A DNA stretch of 64,000 nucleotides, from positions 1 to 64,000 of the forward strand of contig JAMPKV010000004.1 of NCBI GenBank assembly GCA_039962225.1, written 5' to 3'. How positions within the stretch are numbered: position 1 is the first letter of the stretch; every line of letters starts with the position of its first letter. The notes beneath the pieces are model-generated. The model made no database searches. It saw nothing but the letters and a program-made list of their open reading frames with translations, and was not told where the DNA came from. Source of the stretch: Microcoleus sp. AS-A8. GTDB lineage: Bacteria > Cyanobacteriota > Cyanobacteriia > Cyanobacteriales > Coleofasciculaceae. This document shows, piece by piece, positions 48,565 through 58,515 of this stretch. The translations under genes were made by a program, and so were the position numbers.

Positions 48565-48597
48565 TAAAAACGAGTCAACCTATCTCAGCGTCAGACT

Positions 48598-51531
48598 GTG
48601 ACAGAAGCAAAATCTTACAAAGATACCGTCAATCTTCCCCAGACCAAATTTGATATGCGGGCGAATGCTGTCAAGCGCGAACCCGAACTGCAACAGTTTT
48701 GGGCAGAACACCAGATTTACGAGCAACTGTCACAGAACAACCCTGGTGAGATTTTTATTTTGCACGATGGGCCACCCTACGCCAATGGCTCCTTGCACAT
48801 GGGGCACGCCCTCAACAAAATCCTCAAAGACATCATCAATAAATATCAACTGCTGCAAGGGCGTAAGGTTCGCTACGTTCCCGGATGGGACTGCCACGGC
48901 TTGCCGATTGAGCTAAAAGTCCTGCAAAATATGAAGTCCGAAGAACGGCAAAACTTGACACCCCTAACACTGCGTCACAAAGCGCGTGACTTTGCCCTGA
49001 AAGCCGTGGATGAGCAACGTCAGGGTTTTAAGCGTTATGGCGTCTGGGGAGACTGGGAGCATCCTTACCTGACTTTAACCCCAGAATACGAGGCGGCTCA
49101 GATTGGTGTCTTCGGTCAGATGGTCTTGAAAGGCTACATTTACCGAGGATTGAAGCCCGTCCACTGGAGTCCGAGTTCTCAAACTGCATTAGCAGAAGCG
49201 GAATTGGAATATCCCGAAGGTCATACCTCCCGTAGTCTCTACGCCGCTTTTAAAATGACTGAGCCAGCGGCAGGCGTAAAAGAGACATTAGAGCCATTTT
49301 TGCCTGATTTGGGTGTTGCCATCTGGACAACGACGCCTTGGACGCTTCCCGGTAACCTGGCTGTTGCCGTCAATCCAGAACTCAATTATGCCGTGGTACA
49401 GGTCGGCAGTGAAAGCCCGTACAAATACTTAATTGTGGCGGCAGACTTGGTGGAACGCCTGTCTGAAACATTCGGAACGCCGCTGACGGTGAAAGCCACA
49501 ATGCCAGGAAAGGCATTGGAACACAGTATCTATCAGCATCCACTGTTTGATCGCCAAAGTCCAGTTGTGATTGGTGGTGATTATGTGACCACAGAATCGG
49601 GTACCGGATTGGTACACACGGCACCGGGACATGGTCAAGAAGACTATCAGGTTGGTCAACGCTATGGCTTGCCGATTCTTTCGCCCGTGGACGACAAAGG
49701 TAACTTTACCCAAGAAGCTGGAAAGTTTGCTGGATTAAATGTCCTCAAGGATGCCAATGAGGCCATTATCCAAGCCATGCAAGCAGCGGGTTCCTTGCTA
49801 AAGGAGGAGCCTTATCTCCATAAATACCCCTATGATTGGCGCACGAAGAAGCCGACTATCTTTAGGGCAACAGAGCAGTGGTTTGCTTCGGTCGAGGGAT
49901 TCCGGGATGAGGCGCTAAAAGCGATCGCATCTGTAAAATGGATTCCGGCTCAAGGGGAAAACCGCATCACGCCAATGGTGGCAGAACGCTCCGATTGGTG
50001 CATTTCTCGGCAAAGGAATTGGGGTGTGCCCATCCCTGTCTTCTACGACGAAGCAACGAACGAACCGCTACTCACCGAAGAAACGATCGCACACGTTCAA
50101 GCCATCATTGCAGAAAAAGGCTCGGATGCCTGGTGGGAACTATCGGTAGAAGAGTTATTACCCGAAAACTACCGCAATAATGGCAAGTCCTACCGCAAAG
50201 GCACCGATACCATGGATGTCTGGTTCGACTCCGGTTCTTCGTGGGCGTCTGTTGTGAATCAACGTGATGAACTGCGCTATCCGGCTGACTTGTACTTAGA
50301 GGGTTCAGATCAACACCGAGGCTGGTTCCAGTCCAGTTTGCTCACCAGCGTTGCTAGCAACGGCTGTGCGCCTTACAAAACCGTCTTAACCCACGGCTTT
50401 ACGGTGGATGAAGAGGGGCGCAAGATGAGTAAATCCCTGGGGAATGGGTTTGACCCGATGGAGGTGATTGAGGGCGGGACAATTCAACTCCAAAAAAAAG
50501 GTAAAAAAGAGAAGGTAACGATGCCGCCTTATGGGGCTGATGTGTTACGCCTCTGGGTGTCATCAGTGGACTACTCGGCAGATATTCCCCTAAGTACAAC
50601 CATCCTCAAGCAGCTAGGAGATGTCCGGGGCAAGATTCGCAATACCGCCCGTTTCTTGTTGGGCAATTTACATGACTTTGACCCGGAAAAGCATACGGTG
50701 CCTTATGAGGAGTTGCCGGAATTAGACCGCTACATGCTGCACCGGATGACGGAGGTGTTTCAGGACGTTACCGAGGCGTTTGATAGTTATCAGTTCTTCC
50801 GCTTTTTCCAGACAATACAAAATTTCTGCGTGGTTGATTTGTCCAACTTCTATCTGGATATTGCCAAAGATCGTCTCTATATCAGTGCCCCCGACTCTCC
50901 CCGACGTCGTAGCTGTCAAACGGTGATGGTAGTAGCCTTGGAGAATTTAGCACGAGCGATCGCACCGGTACTATCTCACCTGGCAGAGGATATCTGGCAA
51001 TACCTCCCCTACAAAACGCCCTATAAATCGGTGTTTGAAGCCGGGTGGGTGAAGTTAGAAGAGGAGTGGAAGGCAGACACTGATTTGGTTGACCGATGGG
51101 AAGGACTGCGAAAAATCCGTATAGGAGTTAACAAAGCCTTGGAGCAGGCAAGGGCTGATAAGAAGATTGGTTCTTCCCTAGAAGCTAAAGTGTTGATCTA
51201 TGACCCTGGAAAGCTGTGGTATAGATGGTTGCAAACCCTCAATCCACAAGATAGTGTGGGCGACGGCAATTATGTTGATGAATTGCGCTATCTCTTCTTA
51301 GTTTCTCAGGTGGAATTGACAGACTCAGAGGAGGTTATAGAGAAAGCACAGTATCAAACTGCGATTATGGATTTGGGATCATCTGTCATGATGATTATGA
51401 GAGTAGGTATGGAAAACGCAGAAGGCGAGAAATGCGATCGCTGCTGGAATTATTCCACCCGTGTTGGCACAATATCAGAGCATCCTTTATTGTGCGATCG
51501 CTGTGTGTCTGCCTTGAAAGGTCAATTTTAA
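48598..51531 (+). CDS. ileS: Isoleucyl-tRNA synthetase
   Basis: A 977-residue class I synthetase charging tRNA-Ile. The HIGH motif is HMGH in GSLHMGHALNKILKD, and the KMSKS motif is intact in GRKMSKSLGNGFDP. The editing domain is present (TTPWTLPGNLAVAVN, GTGLVHTAPGHGQEDY). A C-terminal zinc finger has two CDRC-type pairs (KCDRCWNYS and LCDRCV). An approximately 15-residue basic insert (TIQLQKKGKKEKVTMP) follows KMSKS. It starts with GTG at 48598. It is bacterial-type and therefore probably sensitive to mupirocin-like inhibition, though this was not examined. Confidence 0.97.
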   Translation: MTEAKSYKDTVNLPQTKFDMRANAVKREPELQQFWAEHQIYEQLSQNNPGEIFILHDGPPYANGSLHMGHALNKILKDIINKYQLLQGRKVRYVPGWDCHGLPIELKVLQNMKSEERQNLTPLTLRHKARDFALKAVDEQRQGFKRYGVWGDWEHPYLTLTPEYEAAQIGVFGQMVLKGYIYRGLKPVHWSPSSQTALAEAELEYPEGHTSRSLYAAFKMTEPAAGVKETLEPFLPDLGVAIWTTTPWTLPGNLAVAVNPELNYAVVQVGSESPYKYLIVAADLVERLSETFGTPLTVKATMPGKALEHSIYQHPLFDRQSPVVIGGDYVTTESGTGLVHTAPGHGQEDYQVGQRYGLPILSPVDDKGNFTQEAGKFAGLNVLKDANEAIIQAMQAAGSLLKEEPYLHKYPYDWRTKKPTIFRATEQWFASVEGFRDEALKAIASVKWIPAQGENRITPMVAERSDWCISRQRNWGVPIPVFYDEATNEPLLTEETIAHVQAIIAEKGSDAWWELSVEELLPENYRNNGKSYRKGTDTMDVWFDSGSSWASVVNQRDELRYPADLYLEGSDQHRGWFQSSLLTSVASNGCAPYKTVLTHGFTVDEEGRKMSKSLGNGFDPMEVIEGGTIQLQKKGKKEKVTMPPYGADVLRLWVSSVDYSADIPLSTTILKQLGDVRGKIRNTARFLLGNLHDFDPEKHTVPYEELPELDRYMLHRMTEVFQDVTEAFDSYQFFRFFQTIQNFCVVDLSNFYLDIAKDRLYISAPDSPRRRSCQTVMVVALENLARAIAPVLSHLAEDIWQYLPYKTPYKSVFEAGWVKLEEEWKADTDLVDRWEGLRKIRIGVNKALEQARADKKIGSSLEAKVLIYDPGKLWYRWLQTLNPQDSVGDGNYVDELRYLFLVSQVELTDSEEVIEKAQYQTAIMDLGSSVMMIMRVGMENAEGEKCDRCWNYSTRVGTISEHPLLCDRCVSALKGQF

Positions 51532-51600
51532 TCGGGCTGTCCGCACCCACCTCTCTGATTTAAGCGGCGTGGCTAGCAACTCTTAAGAAAACATCTTCCT

Positions 51601-51629
51601 AGGGGCAAGGCATACCTTACCTTGCCCCT
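51601..51629. repeat. Hairpin of AGGGGCA type, copy 2
   Basis: 10-bp perfect arms AGGGGCAAGG and CCTTGCCCCT with a 9-base loop, 70 bases after the ileS stop. It shares the AGGGGCA arm start with 45715-45739 and lacks a T-run, so it is a dispersed palindrome that could still shape the 3' end of the ileS transcript. Confidence 0.8.
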
Positions 51630-51649
51630 ACCTGTAGGCAAATTTCCCT

Positions 51650-51684
51650 AAAACAAAACCCCACAACCTTTACAGATTGCAGGG
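51650..51684 (-). terminator. Terminator of the initiator tRNA gene
   Basis: On the minus strand the CCCTGCAA arm can pair with TTGTGGGG (with G-T pairs) and is followed by TTTTGTTTT, 19 bases after the tRNA 3' end. This is the shape of an intrinsic terminator. Confidence 0.65.
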
Positions 51685-51702
51685 CTTGCTTTATCTTTGA
51701 TT

Positions 51703-51779
<77 letters not shown>

Positions 51780-51829
51780 TCGTCGTCGCTTTTTCTAGTA
51801 TAACCCTAAGTTTCCAAAAAAGACAACCC

Positions 51830-52783
51830 TTAAAGCATAGAAAGTTCACCCATGACCTCTAAACGCTTGTAGTTAGCGAGTTTCATGAATGTTTCGGACA
51901 GAGTTTCCGATACCGAGGGCGTAATCCAACCCATTTGCTTGAGTAGGTGGATAGCAACGGCATACTTGGCTCGTTTCGCGCCATCCATCACCTTAATCGC
52001 GATTCCCATGCCTTCCCCAATCCGACCAATGCATTGAACGCCCTCTGACCCGGCTTTACTCACCAGTTCTCCTTGTGACAATCGCATCAGTTCCGTATCA
52101 AATGCGCCTTCACCTGAAATCAGGTGAGGATGATGGGTCATGGCGCGGACAATGCGCTCCATTGCCAAGTTGTCACCGGAAGCCAACTGGGCATACAACG
52201 AGGCCATTTGCCGCAGTTGTACAAAGTAAGTCGGAGCACCACAGTCATCGTGTGCCTGAATCAACTCCTCTCCTGGCATCTTCATCAACTCAGCCACTTG
52301 GCTCAAGATGAGCTTTTGTACCGGATGGTGATACTGTAAATAGCTGGTGAGAGGCCATTGACGTTGTTGGCAAACGGCTAACATTCCTGCATGTTTACCA
52401 GAGCAGTTGTGTTGCAGTGGGCTTTTCGTCCCTTCGGGAATCGGACATTGCAGGGCTGACGGGTCTACATCACAGCGCCAAAGGATATGGAAAACCTGAC
52501 GGACTTGTTCCACTTTGCCCTGATGGGAGCTACAGATAATCGCCAAATCCCGGTCATTCAGGTTATAGCGTTCTAGTGTGCCGGTGGTAGTAACCGCTAG
52601 CGCCTGAAAAGGTTTGAGAGCTGAACGAATAAAGGTTGAGGTCTCTGGGTTACCCGCCACAGATAAAACCCGTCCCCGGTTATCACAGACGACGGCTTGA
52701 ACTCGATGGGTCGATTCGACGATTCCTTCGCGCAGCAATCGTACTTCTATGACTGGTGTTTGAGTGCGTTTTCCCCTTGTCAT
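51830..52783 (-). CDS. L-asparaginase II-like protein
   Basis: A 317-residue protein of the asparaginase II family (PF06089 type), unrelated to the classical bacterial asparaginases. Typical runs are EVRLLREGIVESTHRVQAVV, SGKHAGMLAVC and HDDCGAPTYFVQLRQMA, followed by AMTHHPHLISGEGAFDTELM. It would hydrolyse L-asparagine to aspartate and ammonia. It is the last gene of a minus-strand run beginning with yqeK, 82 bases after the CGLD27-family gene. The ATG at 52783 directly precedes the conserved region. Confidence 0.9.
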   Translation of the reverse strand: MTRGKRTQTPVIEVRLLREGIVESTHRVQAVVCDNRGRVLSVAGNPETSTFIRSALKPFQALAVTTTGTLERYNLNDRDLAIICSSHQGKVEQVRQVFHILWRCDVDPSALQCPIPEGTKSPLQHNCSGKHAGMLAVCQQRQWPLTSYLQYHHPVQKLILSQVAELMKMPGEELIQAHDDCGAPTYFVQLRQMASLYAQLASGDNLAMERIVRAMTHHPHLISGEGAFDTELMRLSQGELVSKAGSEGVQCIGRIGEGMGIAIKVMDGAKRAKYAVAIHLLKQMGWITPSVSETLSETFMKLANYKRLEVMGELSML

Positions 52784-52865
52784 GCCTAAAACCTTAACCC
52801 TGTAAGGGGACGCAATAATTGCTGTTGGATCACAGCCGCGCTGATTCTGACTGACCGCCTAGAGT

Positions 52866-53366
52866 TTATAAAAAATTCCAAATTAAGCTACCACCAAAAA
52901 CCAACAAAATAAGAATGCCAAATGTCCGCTTCAGACGTTTCAGAATGGGTTGGACTTGATAAGAGACAATCAGGCGATCGCGGGTCAAAATTTCTGGCGG
53001 CTTTGTCCAGGTTTGACCATCATACCAACCTGACTCCTCATAAAATATTGTCTCCTTTAATAGGCGATCACGCACGTAAGACCAACCCAAATAGAGCCGC
53101 AACAACGTCAACGCCAAGAACAAGCCTGCACCCGCCGCACCACAAAGCAGAAACTGTAGGGTATAACGAGTGGGCGCAAAACTGGCAGATGCCCAAGGGC
53201 CAGCCAGCATCCAACTCACTCCCCATACCCAAACCAGTTTCTTAATATAGTTTGGCAGATCCAGCGTTCCCCAGCGAAAGAACCAGGACTCTTGCAATTC
53301 CTGATACTCGTTGATTGGTTGTTGCTCAGTGGGAACTGGGCAGATAGAAACAGAAGAGTCCATCAT
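52866..53366 (-). CDS. CGLD27 family protein
   Basis: A 166-residue protein conserved in cyanobacteria and the green lineage (CGLD27), function unresolved. It has two or three membrane segments (VWVWGVSWMLAGPWASASF, FLLCGAAGAGLFLALTLLRLYLGW and ILILLVFGGSLIWNFL) and the conserved stretch IFYEESGWYDGQTWTKPPEIL. It starts 6 bases after rsfS ends, so the two are almost certainly cotranscribed; this pairing suggests, but does not prove, a link to ribosome or thylakoid biogenesis. Confidence 0.88.
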   Translation of the reverse strand: MMDSSVSICPVPTEQQPINEYQELQESWFFRWGTLDLPNYIKKLVWVWGVSWMLAGPWASASFAPTRYTLQFLLCGAAGAGLFLALTLLRLYLGWSYVRDRLLKETIFYEESGWYDGQTWTKPPEILTRDRLIVSYQVQPILKRLKRTFGILILLVFGGSLIWNFL

Positions 53367-53372
53367 ATTTAG

Positions 53373-53792
53373 TCACTGTTGCGGTTGGGATACCTGAAAT
53401 TCAATCTGTTCCGCGTGACCCCAGAACGCTTCCAAATTATAGAACTCTCGCTCTTGAGGCAGCAAGATGTGGACAATCACCTCACCGTAGTCCTGAAGAA
53501 TCCAACTACTCTCAGCGACACCCTCCGTCCTGAGAGATCGCCGTTCCCACTCCATCTCTACCTTCTGTTCAATCGCTTGAGAAATTGCCCGAACCTGCGC
53601 CCTAGAATAACCTGTCACAATCACAAAGAAGTCTGCCAGGTAACTGACTTCAGCGACCCTTAGAATAACGATATCTCCGGCTTTGCGGTCATCTGCGGCC
53701 TCAGCAATGGTTAACGCCAGACCCTTGCTCATATCTTGTGTTTGAGTACTGGTAGACACTAAGGTAGAAGGCATCTTCAATTGATCTCTCAT
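53373..53792 (-). CDS. rsfS: Ribosome silencing factor
   Basis: A 139-residue RsfS/YbeB/Iojap protein. It binds ribosomal protein uL14 and blocks subunit joining when nutrients are short. Characteristic parts are [71 protein letters not shown]. The ATG at 53792 or a slightly later ATG (MPSTLVS) could start it. It follows yqeK, a common bacterial order, and precedes the CGLD27 gene by 6 bases. Confidence 0.95.
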   Translation of the reverse strand: MRDQLKMPSTLVSTSTQTQDMSKGLALTIAEAADDRKAGDIVILRVAEVSYLADFFVIVTGYSRAQVRAISQAIEQKVEMEWERRSLRTEGVAESSWILQDYGEVIVHILLPQEREFYNLEAFWGHAEQIEFQVSQPQQ

Positions 53793-54098
53793 TAAATTCT
53801 AAATTCCTTGTTCAAAACTGAATAAACGTGTATCAAGGGGACTGGGGATAGAAACAGGATGAAGAATGAAAAGTAGACCAAGGCTCAATTGTCTTAGCTT
53901 TTAACCTTTCTCCTTCATGCTTGTTACCCTTTGGACTTCCCTGGTTTGACACCTTGTTCAATCACGCTCATGCTTTCTTTTTACAAATTGTTCTTTGAAC
54001 GTCTCGCATCATGTCTGAAGCCTGTGATCCACTTTTTTCACACATCTCTATCTCTCATCCCCATTGACGCTGTTCCTCAGAAACAACTGGGAGTTTCC

Positions 54099-54704
54099 CT
54101 AACCTTTCTCAGTTAGTTGCTCTTGGCGTTCCGTCTGGTGGCGAGACAAACCAAGTGCCCAATTTCGAGTCAAAATTGTGCGTGGGTGAATCAAACAACG
54201 ACTATCAAACAAAAAGCCCAACGAATACTCGCTGGTGAGGCAAATAGCTTTGTAAAGGTCTTGTTTGCTAACTTGCCGTAATCTTTCCAATTCCGGTGTC
54301 TGACCCCGACTCGGCTCCAGACTATCCGCGAGAAAAACGACACAGCTTAAGGGACTCATACCTGGACGGCCCAAGGTGTGATGTGCGATGGCCTCCATTA
54401 CCTCTTCATCTTGCATCCCAAATTGCTCTTTGGCGACAATCGCGCTGACATCGGCGTGCAATAGATGAGGTGTGGCTTCACAGATTGGGTCTATTTCTAT
54501 CCCTTTATCCCTTGCCATCTGCAACAACACATTGGGCTTAAAGTATTTAGCCAGGTCGTGCATCAGTCCAGCTTGAGCAGCCTTTGCGACATCCAGATGA
54601 TAATGCCGAGCTAGTTCAACGGACATCTGCTCTACACCTAAAATATGCTGAAGCCGAGAAGCAGGAACGTTATCTGCTAACCAGGTTAAGACCTGATCAC
54701 GCAT
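54099..54704 (-). CDS. yqeK: HD-domain hydrolase, YqeK-like (Ap4A hydrolase)
   Basis: A 201-residue HD-domain phosphohydrolase of the YqeK family, symmetrical diadenosine tetraphosphate hydrolases. The metal-binding set is visible: HILGVEQMSVELARHYHLD, GLMHDLAKYF, HLLHADVSA, AIAHHTLGRPGMS and VVFLADSLEPSRG. AGGAG lies 9 bases before the ATG at 54704, so it is preferred to an upstream TTG at 54725. It leads the run yqeK-rsfS-CGLD27-asparaginase, a typical order for the first two. Confidence 0.9.
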   Translation of the reverse strand: MRDQVLTWLADNVPASRLQHILGVEQMSVELARHYHLDVAKAAQAGLMHDLAKYFKPNVLLQMARDKGIEIDPICEATPHLLHADVSAIVAKEQFGMQDEEVMEAIAHHTLGRPGMSPLSCVVFLADSLEPSRGQTPELERLRQVSKQDLYKAICLTSEYSLGFLFDSRCLIHPRTILTRNWALGLSRHQTERQEQLTEKG

Positions 54705-54976
54705 CAAAAATACTCCTAAAGGCAATGTCTTAAATCGGCAAATTGTATTACAGCAAAGCTATCAAACTTAACCATCACGTCCTCAAACTCTAGTCTGGCG
54801 CAAATGAAGGTAGCGCTAGCTCTTTTACTGCTGCTTTCCTTACGCGCCGCCTTGCGGCATTCGCGCAGTTTACGCCTCATCCAATCGCGCCCGGTACGCG
54901 ATCACTTTTTTCTTGCTGTCGAGTAACGTCTTACGCACTGACAACCAGGAGAACATGTTCGTGCCCTCATTTTAGC

Positions 54977-56206
54977 TTAACGCTTTTGAACGACAGCAAA
55001 AAGTTCTTCATATTGGTCGAGTGCTTGCTCCAAAGTGTAGTGAGCCAGAGCGTACTGCCTACTCTTTTCCCCTAGCATTTTAATCTTTTCCGGTTGGTAA
55101 TACAGTTCCAAAATTGCTGCCGCTAGGGCATCCGGGTCTTCGGGAGGGACAACCAGACCACCGCCACTTTGTTCAATGGCTTTGGCGGCTGTGCCATTTG
55201 CCGGAACAGACGCCACCACAGCGCAACCACTCGCCAGCAGCACTTGAATTTTTGACGGCATATTGAAGGAAATCACGTTATGCTTTTGCACCACTAATCC
55301 CACATCGGCAGCGGCTAGCATTTCAGGTAGTTTTTCGCGCGGTTGAAGCGGTAGTAAAGTCACATTGTCAGCACCGCACCCATCGCAAAATTGCTGCAAT
55401 CGCTGCAAGGCTTGTTCTTCCCCCACAATCACAATAGCTAAGCTGGGAATATGATGCAGGCGAATGGCGGCCTCAATCACCGTTTCTAATCCTTGTGTGA
55501 GAGCGATGTTGCCGGAGTAGAGGGCGACAAATTTATCAGTGAGTTGATGTTCAGCGCGGAAGGCGTTTTTTTCTTTGGGTAAAGGATGGATAAAATTAAC
55601 ATCTACCCAATTGGGTATTTGTACAAGTTTACGGGTAGGAACGCCTTTACTTATTAAGTGTTCGACAAAGTCCTCCGCAATCACACTGATCTTTGTGGCG
55701 GTGCGGTAAGCAAACTGTTCTAAAAGTTCAAAAATGCGGATTAGCTTGGGATTCTTGAGCAATCCGACATTAATCGCAGCCTCTGGCAAAATATCCTGAA
55801 GATTCAACACGATCGGTGCACGATGTATCCATCCTAAAAGTGCCGATGGAACGGACACGGGCAGGGGAGGCGCGGTGATAAAAATCACATCCGGACGCTT
55901 GCCTCTCAGAGCATGGATGAAGCTGGTAACAACGAAACTAGCTTCGAGTAACAATCGATCCAGTAAACTCGGTTTCGGACGAACCCAGACGTAACTGCGT
56001 TGAACCGCAACACCATTGGTCAGTTCGGTGAGGTAAAGTTTACCTCGGTATTCTTCATAAATCCGGCGTTGAGGATAGTTGGGCATTCCAGTCACTACAC
56101 GAACTTCGTGCCCTCGCTTGACTAAACCTTCTGCTAACTCTGTGACTAGGGGGGCAATCCCAATTGGCTCTGGAAAATAATTATAGGTATAAATCAGAAT
56201 GCGCAT
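54977..56206 (-). CDS. Glycosyltransferase family 4, WcaI-like
   Basis: A 409-residue GT-B transferase similar to WcaI-type colanic acid enzymes. The N-terminus MRILIYTYNYFPEPIGIAPLVTELAEGLVKRGHEV is diagnostic for the subfamily, followed by GMPNYPQRRIYEEYRGKLY. The C-terminal half carries KLVQIPNWVDVNFI, LYSGNIALTQGLETVIEA and NMPSKIQVLLASGCAVVA. It acts in exopolysaccharide assembly. The ATG at 56206 is preferred over a TTG at 56221. It lies in the same region as the STAS-sugar transferase at 58975, possibly the same polysaccharide pathway. Confidence 0.94.
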   Translation of the reverse strand: MRILIYTYNYFPEPIGIAPLVTELAEGLVKRGHEVRVVTGMPNYPQRRIYEEYRGKLYLTELTNGVAVQRSYVWVRPKPSLLDRLLLEASFVVTSFIHALRGKRPDVIFITAPPLPVSVPSALLGWIHRAPIVLNLQDILPEAAINVGLLKNPKLIRIFELLEQFAYRTATKISVIAEDFVEHLISKGVPTRKLVQIPNWVDVNFIHPLPKEKNAFRAEHQLTDKFVALYSGNIALTQGLETVIEAAIRLHHIPSLAIVIVGEEQALQRLQQFCDGCGADNVTLLPLQPREKLPEMLAAADVGLVVQKHNVISFNMPSKIQVLLASGCAVVASVPANGTAAKAIEQSGGGLVVPPEDPDALAAAILELYYQPEKIKMLGEKSRQYALAHYTLEQALDQYEELFAVVQKR

Positions 56207-56838
56207 GGCTTGAGGTTGCAATCTGGGTAGATACTTGCCGAGTTATCGGGATTGTCCCTCCAGGCTATCCTTAGCTTCACTAAAGATGTTTAAAGATTCC
56301 TTGCCAAATCAAGAAGGCGTGGTGAACTTATGGAACTCCTGGAATCTTTGATATTTGGGGTTATACGGTAATACGTTGCTGCCTTGAGGCGTGTGTTGTA
56401 AAAATTAACCACTTGCTGGAGGCTCCCCGTGATTTGAAGCTAGAAACGCCGAGAGGGGATGAGCCACTGTGTGAATCTTTCGCAAGCTCTTCTGTTCAGA
56501 ATTCCTCGTTTTTGACTCAAATGGCCTATCGTGATGCACTCTTGCGACGCTGAGCAAAGGCTCTCAATGCGATCGCCTACTGTTAATTCTCTGGTCAAGT
56601 TGGTGATTGTAGTGATAATAGACTTTATTGTCAACCGTTGGAGGGAGAATCATCGGTTGTGCTATTCGGCACCAGTATAGTTGCTCTCTAGGAAAACCGC
56701 CCTCTAGGGGAAGATACCTAAAAAACTACGAAGGATTTAGGGGGATGCGGCAGTCAGTGATGTGACTGCGGAGTGATCCAGATTGACAATGTGTGAGCCA
56801 AAATTGGAACGAGAACTCTAATTATTAAGGAGAAGACG
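56207..56838. other. Spacer, no supported gene
   Basis: 632 bases between divergent genes. A HIP1-like site lies near 56569 and a CCCTCTAGGGG palindrome near 56699. The one 64-codon frame here has no coding features. Promoters for both neighbours should lie here; none could be pinned down. Confidence 0.4.
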
Positions 56839-57345
56839 ATGATTGTGTCACGTCTGCATAAAATTCTGGCTCCCTTACTGCTGAGCCTGTTACTCCTAGT
56901 AACCTCCTGTGCCAGCAAGCCGCCTTCTCGTTTTGACCAAGCTCAACAGACAAGCAGCCAGCAGAAGAGTGGTCAGGCTGTAGTCAAAGATGCTACACAA
57001 GGAGCCAATTTCAATAAATTCTTCCCTAAAGCGGATAGCGGCTACCAGCGTGTTTATACTCAGGAGAAAAAAGGTTTTGCCCAAGCCAAGTTGACAAAAG
57101 ACGGTAAAGATATTGCCACACTTTCTATCTCTGATATCAAAAGCACCCCCACTACGGCAAATAAATACCAACAAAGCACTAAAACCATTGCCGGTTATCC
57201 AGCGGCAACTGTTGGCAATAGTCAAACCAGTGTACTCGTCAATAATCGCTACCAGGTTACAGTCAGATCCACTGACCCCTCTTTTAATCGCGAAACTTGG
57301 TTGCAAAAATTTGACCTGGCGGGTCTTGCTCGACTCAATAAATAA
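56839..57345 (+). CDS. Putative lipoprotein
   Basis: A 168-residue exported protein with a lipoprotein signal: basic start, hydrophobic core APLLLSLLLLVTSC and lipidated cysteine at about C24. The mature part is small, basic and Gln/Ser-rich at its start (FDQAQQTSSQQKSGQA), then a globular stretch (FFPKADSGYQRVYTQEKKGFAQAKL, RYQVTVRSTDPSFNRETWL). No family was recognised. AAGGAG lies 9 bases before the ATG. Confidence 0.8.
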   Translation: MIVSRLHKILAPLLLSLLLLVTSCASKPPSRFDQAQQTSSQQKSGQAVVKDATQGANFNKFFPKADSGYQRVYTQEKKGFAQAKLTKDGKDIATLSISDIKSTPTTANKYQQSTKTIAGYPAATVGNSQTSVLVNNRYQVTVRSTDPSFNRETWLQKFDLAGLARLNK

Positions 57346-57627
57346 CAGGTGTGACAATCGAAACTGAAGTACAGTTTCAGCCCCTAAAGACGATAACTCG
57401 GGTAATTTTTTACTGCCTGCCACAACGGAAAGTGACGTGAGCCTCAAAACTCAAGGCGTGAGCGTTCAACCTAATAGAATGCTGACATTCGTGGTTGGGC
57501 GCGTTAGAGTAGCGGGGCGTAGTCCGGCGTGACGCTAGATGCATTAGTCAAGGGTAGGGCGTTAGAGAACTTTGCCCTCCCTAATCAGTTCGTACAAATC
57601 TTCAAAACTAAGGCAAGGAGCCTGCCC

Positions 57628-58515
57628 ATGAGCAAACCAATTTTTGAACTTGTTGATGAGCTACCAACCAGCAACATCACCACAATGGCGTTGAGGTCTC
57701 TCGACTTTGTCATTCCTGGTGAGTGGCAAAATGTGGTTGGTTTTGAGAATACCATTCGCACGGTCACGGGTGAAACGGACGAACAAATCATTCAGCAAAT
57801 CGGCGATCGCGCTGTCTACCTGTACAATGACCGCTCTCAAGGCTACCAACGTGCCATGTGGCTTTACCAAACCGTTGACAAGACGGATTATGCCTTGGGT
57901 GCGGCGGCTCTAGCCAATAAAGTCGGCGAAAAAATCCCACTCATGGGGTTTTTAAGCAACCTAACACCCAAAGCGGACAAAGCCCAAACGATTGATTTGT
58001 CCTTGAAGCTGGTTGTAGAGTTAGTCGCCTTCTGTCAGATTAACGGCATCCCCGGCGATAGTATTGGGGACTTTGTCGCCTCTTTAGGGGAGTACAGTGG
58101 CGAAAATTTGATGCGGATGGCCGCGTTAGTGTGTTTTGATGGCCTGATTCCCCTCGGCCCCGATTTTATCAGGCAGGCACAATCCACCCTTTCGGGACTG
58201 AGTCCTTCAGATTTAGAACGCAATCAGACCTTCAGCAGCGTTAGTGACGCCATTCCTGGGGGCGATGCGGGCGGTAAGCTCAACTTTATCGGTCAAAGCT
58301 TTGATTCAGTCAAAGGTTGGATGAGTAATTTTGTGGCCTCAAAAAGTTTGACTCCACAAAATGTCGCCAATAACCTGCAAGGGTTTATTGACGTTGCTGA
58401 TAGCAAATTGGACTATCTAGGGGCTTTTCTCGATGTGTCTACGAACTATTTCGAGCATACAGGCACCCAAACCTTAGCTCGACGACTGATTGAGAGAGCG
58501 GTTGCTGAAATCTAG
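57628..58515 (+). CDS. Unknown protein next to the partner-switch module
   Basis: A 295-residue soluble protein. The start at 57628 is set by AAGGAG 7 bases upstream and the natural MSKPIFELVDELPTS opening; an earlier GTG at 57529 is less likely. The fold looks all-helical (RAMWLYQTVDKTDYALGAAALANKVG, AQTIDLSLKLVVELVAFCQ, GFIDVADSKLDYLGAFLDV). No enzyme or binding motif was recognised. Its stop overlaps the end of the convergent RsbW-like gene by 4 bases. Whether it is functionally linked to that module is unknown. Confidence 0.8.
   Translation: MSKPIFELVDELPTSNITTMALRSLDFVIPGEWQNVVGFENTIRTVTGETDEQIIQQIGDRAVYLYNDRSQGYQRAMWLYQTVDKTDYALGAAALANKVGEKIPLMGFLSNLTPKADKAQTIDLSLKLVVELVAFCQINGIPGDSIGDFVASLGEYSGENLMRMAALVCFDGLIPLGPDFIRQAQSTLSGLSPSDLERNQTFSSVSDAIPGGDAGGKLNFIGQSFDSVKGWMSNFVASKSLTPQNVANNLQGFIDVADSKLDYLGAFLDVSTNYFEHTGTQTLARRLIERAVAEI

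Noticed and set aside
56440-56634. 64-codon minus-strand frame
   Set aside because: Weak composition and no start signal; spacer sequence.
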